A DNA stretch of 6,596 nt from Actinomycetes bacterium (GTDB lineage Bacteria; Actinomycetota; Acidimicrobiia; Acidimicrobiales; Palsa-688). Position numbers and translations under genes: made by a program. The notes below the pieces were generated by a model. The model was given only the letters and a program-made list of their open reading frames with translations. It was not told the DNA's origin and ran no database searches. The DNA lies in assembly GCA_021816565.1 (NCBI GenBank), contig JAKAXN010000254.1, forward strand, positions 1 to 6,596. The letters run 5' to 3'. This document shows positions 1 to 6,081 of this stretch, piece after piece; the first letter of the stretch is position 1, and each line of letters opens with the position of its first letter.

Positions 1-331
1 ACCAGGCGTCCTCGCCCGTGAACATGGGCCGCAGGAGCCGGTCCTTGACCGCCTCGCTGCCGTTGGTGACCACGGTGGGGCCGGCCATGGCCAGCCCGAA
101 GAAGTGGCGGCTGTCGGGGGCCTTGGCCCCGGCGCGGCGCAGGCGGGCGTCGACCCGGGACTGCAGGCTCGGGGGCAGCCCCAGTCCGCCCCGGCCCTCG
201 GGGAAGTGGACCCAGGCCAGGCCCATGTCGTACTGGGCGCCCCGGAACTCCTCCATGCTCGCCGTCTTCGGGTCCACCTCGGCGAGCAGCTCGTCCACCC
301 GCTGGTCGATGAGGTCTGTGGGGTCGCTCAT
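1..331 (-). CDS. Acyl-CoA dehydrogenase, N-terminal part (runs off the left edge)
   Basis: On the minus strand an ATG at 331-329 opens a frame that stays open to the window edge (110 codons). It begins MSDPTDLIDQRVDELLAEVD. It then reads LAWVHFPEGRGGLGLPP near residues 38-54, a form of the W-PEE-GG-G segment in the N-terminal helical domain of acyl-CoA dehydrogenases. FFGLAMAGPTVVTNGSEAVKDRLLRPMF follows near residues 78-105 and matches the family pattern of a G-P-L/T--GS/GTEEQK---LP stretch before the flavin-binding middle domain. The family oxidises acyl-CoA to 2-enoyl-CoA with FAD. The FAD and catalytic regions lie outside the window, so the substrate class is unknown. The start was chosen because the next upstream ATG (339) meets a stop after three codons; no strong ribosome binding site is seen. 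It is divergent from the hydrolase/dehydrogenase unit on the plus strand. Confidence 0.8.
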   Translation of the reverse strand, partial: MSDPTDLIDQRVDELLAEVDPKTASMEEFRGAQYDMGLAWVHFPEGRGGLGLPPSLQSRVDARLRRAGAKAPDSRHFFGLAMAGPTVVTNGSEAVKDRLLRPMFTGEDAW

Positions 332-443
332 GGACGCATTCTGCCACCGGGGTGGGCGGCCCGCCCGGGCCGGGATGGCACGTCCGGCACCGGAAGCAAA
401 TAAGGTGCCCCCAAAGAACCGAGGCGAGGGAGGGATGGAAGCC
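332..443. promoter_or_regulatory. Divergent intergenic region with possible promoter(s)
   Basis: These 112 nt separate two divergent genes and must hold the start signals for both, unless either is leaderless. The only AT-richer patch is about 397-419. On the plus strand it contains TAAGGT (401-406), which fits an actinobacterial TAnnnT -10 element and would place a transcript start near 413, about 30 nt before the hydrolase start. No convincing -35 hexamer is seen at the right distance. No clear minus-strand promoter was found. The promoter assignment is inference. Confidence 0.35.
428..434 (+). promoter_or_regulatory. Ribosome binding site of the phosphotriesterase-family gene
   Basis: GGGAGGG contains a full GGAGG core (429-433). 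It ends 9 nt before the ATG at 444 but directly abuts the ATG at 435, which is too close to serve it. It therefore favours the start at 444. Confidence 0.6.
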
Positions 444-1436
444 ATGGCGACTGTCGAGACGGTGCGGGGGCCGGTCGATGTGTCCGACCTGGGCCGGACG
501 TACATGCACGAGCACATCTTCGTGCTCACGCCCGACGTCCAGCAGAACTATCCGGAGGAGTGGGGCGACGAGGACACCCGGGTATCGGAGGCGGTGGCCA
601 AGCTGAAGGCCGCGGCGGCCCAGGGGACCCGCACCTTCGTCGACCCCACCGTGATCGGGCTGGGCCGCTACATCCCCCGCATCCAGCGGGTGGCCGAGCA
701 GGTGCCCGAGCTCAACATCATCGCCGCCACCGGTTGCTACACCTACGGCGACGTGCCGTTCTTCTTCCACTTCCGGGGCCCGGCGCTGAACGAGACGGTG
801 GGCATGGATCTGCCCGACCCCATGGTGGACATGTTCGTCAAGGACATCACCGGGGGCATCGCCGGGACGGGGGTGAAGGCGGCGTTCCTCAAGTGCGCCA
901 TCGACCACCAGGGGATGACCCCCGGCGTGGCCCGCGTCATGCGGGCCGTGGCCCGGGCCCACCGCCAGACCGGTGCCCCCATCACCGTCCACACCCATCC
1001 CGGCAGCCACACCGGCCTGGACGTCAAGAAGCTGATGTGCGACGAGGAGGGCGTCGACGCCGGCCGGGTCGTGCTCGGCCACAGCGGGGACAGCTCCGAC
1101 ACCGACCACCTGAGCCGGCTGGCGGACCTCGGGTTCATCCTCGGCATGGACCGCTTCGGCATCAACGTGGGGACCACCTTCGAGGCCCGATGCGACACCG
1201 TCGTGGAGATGTGCCGGCGGGGCTACGCCGAGCGGATGGTGCTGTCGCACGATGCGGCCTGCTATATCGATTGGATCGACCCGAACGTGGTGGCCGCCAT
1301 GGAGCAGTGGCACTACCTGCACATCGAGGACGACGTCCTGCCCTACCTGCGCGACCACGGCGTGACCGAGGAGCAGATCCGGACCATGCTCGTGGACAAC
1401 CCACGCCGGTACTTCGAGAACGCCACCGCCTACTGA
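444..1436 (+). CDS. Phosphotriesterase-family metal-dependent hydrolase (amidohydrolase superfamily)
   Basis: A 330-residue protein, the usual size for this family of TIM-barrel hydrolases with a two-metal site. The expected ligands are all visible: H22 and H24 in YMHEHIFVL (strand 1), the lysine that becomes carboxylated, K150 in AAFLKCAID, H183 in ITVHTHPG, H213 in VVLGHSGD, and D270 in VLSHDAA. Members hydrolyse lactones, phosphotriesters or other esters; many bacterial ones are lactonases, and the name does not prove phosphotriesterase activity. No signal peptide is seen, so it is probably cytoplasmic. The start at 444 (MATVETVRGP) is preferred over 435 because of the ribosome binding site at 428-434 and because this N-terminus is typical; an open frame further upstream only shadows the divergent dehydrogenase gene. 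An acyl-CoA dehydrogenase gene follows after 21 nt, suggesting co-transcription and a hydrolysis step feeding an acyl-CoA pathway (inference). The true substrate is unknown. Confidence 0.9.
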   Translation: MATVETVRGPVDVSDLGRTYMHEHIFVLTPDVQQNYPEEWGDEDTRVSEAVAKLKAAAAQGTRTFVDPTVIGLGRYIPRIQRVAEQVPELNIIAATGCYTYGDVPFFFHFRGPALNETVGMDLPDPMVDMFVKDITGGIAGTGVKAAFLKCAIDHQGMTPGVARVMRAVARAHRQTGAPITVHTHPGSHTGLDVKKLMCDEEGVDAGRVVLGHSGDSSDTDHLSRLADLGFILGMDRFGINVGTTFEARCDTVVEMCRRGYAERMVLSHDAACYIDWIDPNVVAAMEQWHYLHIEDDVLPYLRDHGVTEEQIRTMLVDNPRRYFENATAY

Positions 1437-1457
1437 CCCCGGAGGTCCAAAGCCGCA

Positions 1458-2729
1458 ATGCCTGCCAATCCACTCAATACCGACGACTTCGGCGGCGAGC
1501 TGTTCAACCTGGGCATCTCCGCCCAGGCCCGGCCCCTGCTCGAGCGGGTGAAGAAATTCATCGCCGAGGACGTCCAACCGATGTCGGAGAAGTTCTTCGC
1601 TCTCGGCGAGGGCCGGGCCGACCGCTGGAGCTTCGCTCCCGGCCAGCTCGAGCTGCTCGACGCCACGAAGGCCAGGGCCAAGTCCGAGGGACTCTGGAAC
1701 TTCTTCCTGCCCAACGCCGAGACCGGTGAGGGACTGTCCAACCTGGACTACGCCTACATCGCGTTCGAGCTCGGCAAGACCCCCCTGGCCGCGGAGTGCC
1801 TCAACTGCTCGGCCCCCGACACCGGGAACATGGAGGTGCTCGAGCGCGTCGGCACCCCCGAGCAGAAGAAGCAGTGGCTGGAGCCGCTGCTGGCCGGGGA
1901 GATCCGCTCCGCCTACGCCATGACCGAGCCGGGCCTGGCCTCCTCCGACGCCCGCAACATCTCCTGCACCGCCGTCGCCGACGGCGACGAGTGGGTGATC
2001 AACGGTGAGAAGTACTACATCTCGGGGGCGGGGGATCCCCGCTGCAAGATCATGATCGTCATGGTCAAGACCAACCCCGACGCGGCCTCGCATCTGCAGC
2101 AGTCGCAGATCCTGGTGCCGATGGACACCCCGGGTGTCGAGGTCGTCGGGCCCATGCTGGTCTTCGGCCACGACGACGCCCCCCACGGCCACATGCACCT
2201 GCGCTTCAACGAGGTGCGCGTCCCGCGCGAGAACATCCTGCTCGGGGAGGGCCGGGGCTTCGAGATCTCCCAGCTCCGCCTGGGACCGGGCCGGATCCAC
2301 CACACCATGCGCTCGATAGGCGCGGCCGAGAAGGCCCTGCAGCTGATGGTCGAGCGGGGACTGTCCCGTGAGGCCTTCGGCAAGCCCATCATCTCCCTCG
2401 GCAAGAACACCGAGTGGGTGTCGCGGGCGCGCATCGAGATCGAGGCCATGCGCCTCATGGTCCTCAAGGCGGCCAAGGCCATGGACCTCATGGGCAACGC
2501 CGATGCCCGGGTGTGGGTGAGCGCGGTGAAGGCCATGGTCCCCGAGAAGGTCTGCCAGATCATCGACCAGGCCATCCAGATCCACGGCGCCACCGGCATC
2601 TCCCAGTGGACCCCGCTGGCCGACATGTACACCCAGCAGCGCACGCTGCGCTTCGCCGACGGCCCCGACGAGGTCCACCACATGGTGGTCGGCCGGGCCG
2701 AGATCGCCCGCTACAGCCCGGCCCGGTAG
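1458..2729 (+). CDS. Acyl-CoA dehydrogenase, ACAD10/ACAD11-like
   Basis: A complete 423-residue flavoenzyme of the acyl-CoA dehydrogenase family. The N-terminal helical domain covers about 20-150. The middle beta domain begins at YAMTEPGLASSDARN (153-167) with WVINGEKYYISGAGDPRCK (179-197). The C-terminal helical domain carries GEGRGFEISQLRLGPGRIHH (263-282), IQIHGATGISQ (373-383) and RTLRFADGPDEVHH (395-408). From memory, the ISGAG-P-CKI, GRGFEISQ-RLGPGRIHH and LADGPDEVH patterns match the dehydrogenase domain of ACAD10/11 rather than the MCAD/SCAD groups. Asp401 falls where MCAD-type enzymes have the catalytic Glu. Expected role: FAD-dependent alpha,beta-dehydrogenation of an acyl-CoA. Some ACAD10/11-type enzymes act on 4-phosphorylated acyl-CoAs formed from 4-hydroxy acids, but the kinase they need is not in the window. 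A GGAGG at 1441-1445 sits 12 nt before the ATG. It lies 21 nt after the hydrolase stop and is followed by a strong hairpin, so it is probably the last gene of its unit. Confidence 0.93.
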   Translation: MPANPLNTDDFGGELFNLGISAQARPLLERVKKFIAEDVQPMSEKFFALGEGRADRWSFAPGQLELLDATKARAKSEGLWNFFLPNAETGEGLSNLDYAYIAFELGKTPLAAECLNCSAPDTGNMEVLERVGTPEQKKQWLEPLLAGEIRSAYAMTEPGLASSDARNISCTAVADGDEWVINGEKYYISGAGDPRCKIMIVMVKTNPDAASHLQQSQILVPMDTPGVEVVGPMLVFGHDDAPHGHMHLRFNEVRVPRENILLGEGRGFEISQLRLGPGRIHHTMRSIGAAEKALQLMVERGLSREAFGKPIISLGKNTEWVSRARIEIEAMRLMVLKAAKAMDLMGNADARVWVSAVKAMVPEKVCQIIDQAIQIHGATGISQWTPLADMYTQQRTLRFADGPDEVHHMVVGRAEIARYSPAR

Positions 2730-2738
2730 ACGCCCGGC

Positions 2739-2775
2739 ATCCGGCTGCCGGCCCGGTTCGGGCCGGCAGCCGGAT
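2739..2775 (+). terminator. Perfect 17-bp hairpin after the dehydrogenase gene
   Basis: Bases 2739-2755 and 2759-2775 are exact reverse complements around a GTT loop (2756-2758). The stem is nearly all G/C and begins 10 nt after the TAG stop. No T-run follows, which departs from the textbook intrinsic terminator but is often seen in high-GC actinobacteria. Its position at the end of one unit, before a new ribosome binding site and possible promoter, supports a terminator role. Protection of the mRNA 3' end is an alternative. Confidence 0.75.
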
Positions 2776-2799
2776 AGGTACGCGCCCGGATGAGCGTGG

Positions 2800-2810
2800 G
2801 TGACGGTCAC
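2800..2810. repeat. Short palindrome GTGAC-G-GTCAC
   Basis: A perfect 5-bp inverted repeat around one central G, in the gap upstream of the membrane-protein/treY unit and about 47 nt before the candidate -10. It could be an operator half-pair, but a palindrome this short can arise by chance in GC-rich DNA. Confidence 0.25.
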
Positions 2811-2834
2811 GGCCGGGCGTCGCAGGCGGACCCG

Positions 2835-2862
2835 TTCGGAGCGGGCCTCCCCTGGGTATAGA
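2835..2862 (+). promoter_or_regulatory. Possible promoter of the membrane-protein/treYZ unit
   Basis: TATAGA (2857-2862) is a good -10-like hexamer and stands out in this GC-rich gap. The best partner upstream is TTCGGA (2835-2840) at a 16-nt spacing, a weak -35 match. A transcript would start near 2869, leaving about 30 nt of leader before the ATG at 2901. It lies downstream of the terminator hairpin, as expected for a new transcription unit. Prediction by eye only. Confidence 0.4.
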
Positions 2863-2889
2863 CCTTCAGTGCAATCGGGCGCCGGATCT

Positions 2890-2895
2890 GGGAGG
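2890..2895 (+). promoter_or_regulatory. Ribosome binding site of the small membrane-protein gene
   Basis: GGGAGG ends 5 nt before the ATG at 2901 but only 2 nt before the overlapping in-frame ATG at 2898. It favours 2901 as the real start. Confidence 0.6.
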
Positions 2896-2900
2896 CGATG

Positions 2901-3362
2901 ATGAGATTCAAACTGTGGCACGTGCCGGTACGACTGGCGACCGGAGCTTTCATCCTCAACTCGGGGCTGGCCAAGCTGCAGGCCGACGACGAGGAGATGC
3001 ACAAGGGCATCCACGGCATGGCCTCGACCGCCTACCCGCAGTTCGCCAACATTGAGCCCCGGACCTTCACCAAGGCCCTGGGCGCGGCGGAGACGGCGCT
3101 CGGAGCGGCGCTGCTGACCCCCTTCACCGGGCCCCGCCTGGCGGGAGCCGGGCTGACGGCCTTCTCCGCCGGCCTGGTCGGCCTGTACCTCAAGGTGCCG
3201 GGGATGACCGAGGACGGCATCCGTCCCACCCAGCAGGGTCTGGCTCTGGCCAAGGACAGCTGGTTGCTGGCCATCGGGACGGCCTTGATGCTGGACCGGC
3301 CCAACAAGAAGGGTCAGATCGCCAAGAAGGTCGTCGAGACACTCCCCGGCAAGAGCTCCTGA
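2901..3362 (+). CDS. Small DoxX-like integral membrane protein
   Basis: A 153-residue protein with four likely membrane-spanning or hydrophobic segments: about 8-26 (VPVRLATGAFILNSGLAKL), 59-75 (ALGAAETALGAALLTPF), 80-98 (LAGAGLTAFSAGLVGLYLK) and 119-132 (DSWLLAIGTALMLD), ending in a basic tail (RPNKKGQIAKK). The early R-A-GAFIL-SGLAKL segment, the central GA-E-ALGAALL helix and the late KD-WLLAIGTALMLD helix resemble the four-helix DoxX/SURF4-like arrangement. I recall similar hypothetical proteins from actinobacteria, but the family link is from pattern only and no catalytic motif is seen. An alternative start one codon upstream (2898) would add one Met; the ribosome binding site favours 2901. 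The treY gene follows after 19 nt with no ribosome binding site of its own, so the two are probably co-transcribed and perhaps translationally coupled. Its function, and any link to trehalose, is unknown. Confidence 0.8.
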   Translation: MRFKLWHVPVRLATGAFILNSGLAKLQADDEEMHKGIHGMASTAYPQFANIEPRTFTKALGAAETALGAALLTPFTGPRLAGAGLTAFSAGLVGLYLKVPGMTEDGIRPTQQGLALAKDSWLLAIGTALMLDRPNKKGQIAKKVVETLPGKSS

Positions 3363-3381
3363 GCCGTCCGGCCGGCCGGCG

Positions 3382-6027
3382 ATGAGGCGCGCCACCTACC
3401 GCGTGCAGCTGCGCGCCGAATTCGACTTCCACCGGGCGGCCGACGTCGCCGGCTACCTCGAGCAGCTCGGCGTCAGCGACCTGTACTGCTCCCCGATACT
3501 CCAAGCGGCGGCGGGCAGCACCCACGGATACGACGTGGTGGACCATTCGCGCCTCAGCAGCGACCTGGGGGGCGAAGCCGGCTTCGAGCGCCTGACGGCA
3601 GCCCTGGAGCAGCGGTCACTCGGGATGACGGTGGACATCGTCCCCAACCACATGGCAACCGACGGGCCGGCCAACAGGTGGTGGTGGGACGTGCTGGAGA
3701 ACGGCCCGTCCAGCCTCTACGCCGGGCACTTCGACATCGACTGGCCCGGGGAGAGCAGCCGAAACGAGCCCACCGTGCTCGTCCCGGTCCTCGGCGACCG
3801 CTACGGCCGCATTCTCGAGGCCGGCCAGCTCGCGGTCCGGCGCAACGCCGGCACTTTCTCCGTCTCCTACTTCGACCACGAGCTGCCCCTGTCTCCGCGC
3901 ACCGTCGACGACATCCTGGCCCGGGCGGCAGAGGAGACCGGGGCCCAGGCGCTGTCTGAGCTGGCCGGCGCCTTCGCCGCCCTCCCCCACGCCTCGGCGA
4001 CCGACCCGGTGACGGTCCGCCTGCGCCACGAGGAGAAGGAGCGCCTGGCCGATCGCCTGGCCGCCCTGTGCCGGACCCAGGACGACCTGGCGGCCGCCGT
4101 CGACCGCCAGGTCGGACGGGTCAACGCCGACCCCGACGAGCTGGACCGCCTGCTGTGCCGGCAGAACTACCGCCTGGCGTTCTGGCGGACCGCCCAGGAG
4201 GACCTCGACTACCGGCGGTTCTTCAACATCGAGACCCTGGTGGGGCTCAGGGTGGAGGACGAGCAGGTGTTCGCGGACACCCACCAGACATTCGGCCGCC
4301 TGGTCCGCGACGGCAGGGTGACCGGGCTGAGGGTCGACCACGTGGACGGCCTGCGCGACCCGGGCGGCTACCTGCAGCGGCTCCGCCGCCTGGCCCCCTC
4401 GTGCTACGTGGCGGTGGAGAAGATCCTGGGCGACGGGGAGGAGCTCCCCGCCCCCTGGCCGGTCGAGGGAACCACCGGCTACGAGTTCATCACCAGAGTG
4501 GCCAACGTCATGGTCGACCCGGCCGGCGAGGCCGGGCTGACGGCCACCTACACCGGGCTCACCGGCGAGCCGGGCGACTACGGACCGGTGGCGCGCGCTG
4601 CCAAGGAGCAGATCATGCGGGAGGAGCTGGCCCCCGAGGTCGAGCGGTTGACCCGCCTGCTCCACACCGTCTGCGAGGGGCAGCGCAGCCAGCGCGACCG
4701 CACCCGCGGCGAGGTCCGCCAGGCGCTGCAGGCTCTGCTGGCGTCGTTTCCCGTCTACCGCACCTACATCCAGCCCGACCGGCCCCGCCTCGACGCCGAC
4801 GTGGCCCGGGTGGGCCAGGCGGTGGACCTGGCCGCCCGCGACTACCCCGACGCCGACCCCGACCTGCTCCGGTTCATCGGCGAGGTGCTGCTGCTGGAGC
4901 GGCCGGGTGGCCCGGAGACCGAGTTCGCCCAGATGTTCCCCCAGGTGAGCGCACCGGTGATGGCCAAGGGCGCCGAGGACACGGCCTTCTACCGCTACAA
5001 CCGGCTGGTGTCGCTCAACGAGGTGGGGGGCGACCCCGGCATCTTCGGCCGGCCGCTGGACTCCTTCCACGCCGACACCGCCGCCTCGGCGGTACGGCGG
5101 GCGGAGTCGATGCTGACGCTGGCCACCCACGACACCAAGCGCAGCCCCGACGTCCGGGCCCGCATCGGGCTTCTGAGCGAGATGCCCGGTGCATGGGACG
5201 CCGCGGTCCGTAGGTGGGTGGAGCTCACCGATCGTCACGCCGGACCATCCGGCCCGGACCTCAACGCCCGCTACCTGCTGTTCCAGACGCTGGTGGGGAC
5301 CTGGCCCATCGGGACCGACCGGGTCCTCGCCTACATGGAGAAAGCCACCAGGGAGGCCAAGGTCCACACATCGTGGACCAGCGGCAACGACGACTACGAG
5401 GGGGCTCTGCGCAAGTTCGTGGAGTCCTCGCTCTGCGACGCGGAGTTCCTGGCCGACATGGAGCGGTTTTTGGAGGACCACTCTCTCGTCGCGACGGCCC
5501 GGGCCACGTCGCTGTCGATGACGGCGCTGCTGCTCACCTGCCCCGGCATCCCCGACATCTACCAGGGAACCGAGACGTGGGATCTCAGCCTGGTCGACCC
5601 GGACAACCGGCGCCCGGTGGACTTCCCCGCCCTGGCCGCCGGACTGGCCCGCGTCGCCGGGCCGGGCCCGGACCTCCCGGGGGTCGGCACCAGCGGCGGG
5701 GAGTGGGCCAAGCTGGGACTCACGGCCCGCCTGCTCCGGCACCGCCGCAGCCGCCCCGAGTCGTACTCGGGCACCGAGTACGGGCCGCTGCCGACCGGGG
5801 GACCACGCTCGGAGCACCTGATCGCCTTCACCCGGGGGGGGCTGGTGGTGCTGGCGGGCCGCCATCTGGCCCGGCTGGGCGGCGACTGGGCCGGCACCGA
5901 GGTGGAGCTGCCGGCCGGCCGCTGGCGGCCCGTGATCGCCGGCGCCGCGGCGGAGGTCCCGGGTGGGGCGCAGCCGGTCGGCGCGCTGCTGGGCCGGGGC
6001 CCGGTGGCCGTGCTGGAGTCCGTCTAG
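3382..6027 (+). CDS. treY: Maltooligosyltrehalose synthase (GH13 family)
   Basis: An 881-residue cytoplasmic enzyme that isomerises the reducing-end alpha-1,4 bond of a maltooligosaccharide to alpha,alpha-1,1, giving maltooligosyltrehalose. It begins with the diagnostic ATYRVQLRAEFDFHRAADV (4-22), then LYCSPILQAAAGSTHGYDVVD (34-54) and DIVPNHMA (85-92). Catalytic residues by family pattern are the nucleophile D319 in GLRVDHVDGLRDP, the acid/base E346 in YVAVEKIL, and D584 in LATHDTKRSPDVRAR. The segment PGIPDIYQGTETWDLSLVDP (721-740) with DNRRPVDF is also typical, and a beta-rich C-terminal domain follows. It is longer than the roughly 730-810 residues I recall for characterised TreY; the core is intact, so the excess probably lies in linkers and helical insertions. 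No clear ribosome binding site precedes the ATG, which lies 19 nt after the membrane-protein stop; the start is fixed by the conserved N-terminus. The treZ gene follows after 54 nt. Confidence 0.97.
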   Translation: MRRATYRVQLRAEFDFHRAADVAGYLEQLGVSDLYCSPILQAAAGSTHGYDVVDHSRLSSDLGGEAGFERLTAALEQRSLGMTVDIVPNHMATDGPANRWWWDVLENGPSSLYAGHFDIDWPGESSRNEPTVLVPVLGDRYGRILEAGQLAVRRNAGTFSVSYFDHELPLSPRTVDDILARAAEETGAQALSELAGAFAALPHASATDPVTVRLRHEEKERLADRLAALCRTQDDLAAAVDRQVGRVNADPDELDRLLCRQNYRLAFWRTAQEDLDYRRFFNIETLVGLRVEDEQVFADTHQTFGRLVRDGRVTGLRVDHVDGLRDPGGYLQRLRRLAPSCYVAVEKILGDGEELPAPWPVEGTTGYEFITRVANVMVDPAGEAGLTATYTGLTGEPGDYGPVARAAKEQIMREELAPEVERLTRLLHTVCEGQRSQRDRTRGEVRQALQALLASFPVYRTYIQPDRPRLDADVARVGQAVDLAARDYPDADPDLLRFIGEVLLLERPGGPETEFAQMFPQVSAPVMAKGAEDTAFYRYNRLVSLNEVGGDPGIFGRPLDSFHADTAASAVRRAESMLTLATHDTKRSPDVRARIGLLSEMPGAWDAAVRRWVELTDRHAGPSGPDLNARYLLFQTLVGTWPIGTDRVLAYMEKATREAKVHTSWTSGNDDYEGALRKFVESSLCDAEFLADMERFLEDHSLVATARATSLSMTALLLTCPGIPDIYQGTETWDLSLVDPDNRRPVDFPALAAGLARVAGPGPDLPGVGTSGGEWAKLGLTARLLRHRRSRPESYSGTEYGPLPTGGPRSEHLIAFTRGGLVVLAGRHLARLGGDWAGTEVELPAGRWRPVIAGAAAEVPGGAQPVGALLGRGPVAVLESV

Positions 6028-6070
6028 CCCGCCGGCTGGAGCGCGCAGGTGACAGTTGCCCGAGACGGCC

Positions 6071-6075
6071 GGAGG
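6071..6075 (+). promoter_or_regulatory. Ribosome binding site of treZ
   Basis: GGAGG lies 6 nt before the ATG at 6082. It argues against the in-frame GTG at 6049, which would add 11 residues that do not look like the family N-terminus. Confidence 0.65.
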
Positions 6076-6081
6076 CCCGAG

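Noticed and set aside
376..390. TGGCACG resembling the -24 half of a sigma-54 promoter
   Set aside because: The -12 half (GC 10 nt after GG) is absent, since the bases there are AC, and Actinomycetota generally lack sigma-54.
18..443. Upstream extension of the hydrolase frame to an ATG at 18
   Set aside because: This stretch reads as a Ser/Arg/Pro-rich tail unlike the family, lies over the divergent dehydrogenase gene, and is not needed because a ribosome binding site and a typical N-terminus occur at 444.
560..1729. A 389-codon plus-strand frame overlapping the hydrolase and the start of the dehydrogenase gene
   Set aside because: The product is Arg/Gly/Pro/His-rich with no domain, and it overlaps two genes with clear catalytic motifs; it is a frame shadow.
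2730..2820. ACGCCCGG (2730-2737) complementary to CCGGGCGT (2813-2820), a possible longer-range stem enclosing the hairpin
   Set aside because: Only 8 bp over a 75-nt gap in very GC-rich sequence; likely chance.
4068..5213. A 381-codon plus-strand frame inside treY
   Set aside because: Gly/Arg/Pro-rich shadow of the treY codons with no recognisable motif.
6049..6081. GTG at 6049 as an upstream in-frame start of treZ
   Set aside because: The added residues (VTVARDGRRPE) do not look like the family N-terminus, and a GGAGG lies at the proper distance from the ATG at 6082.
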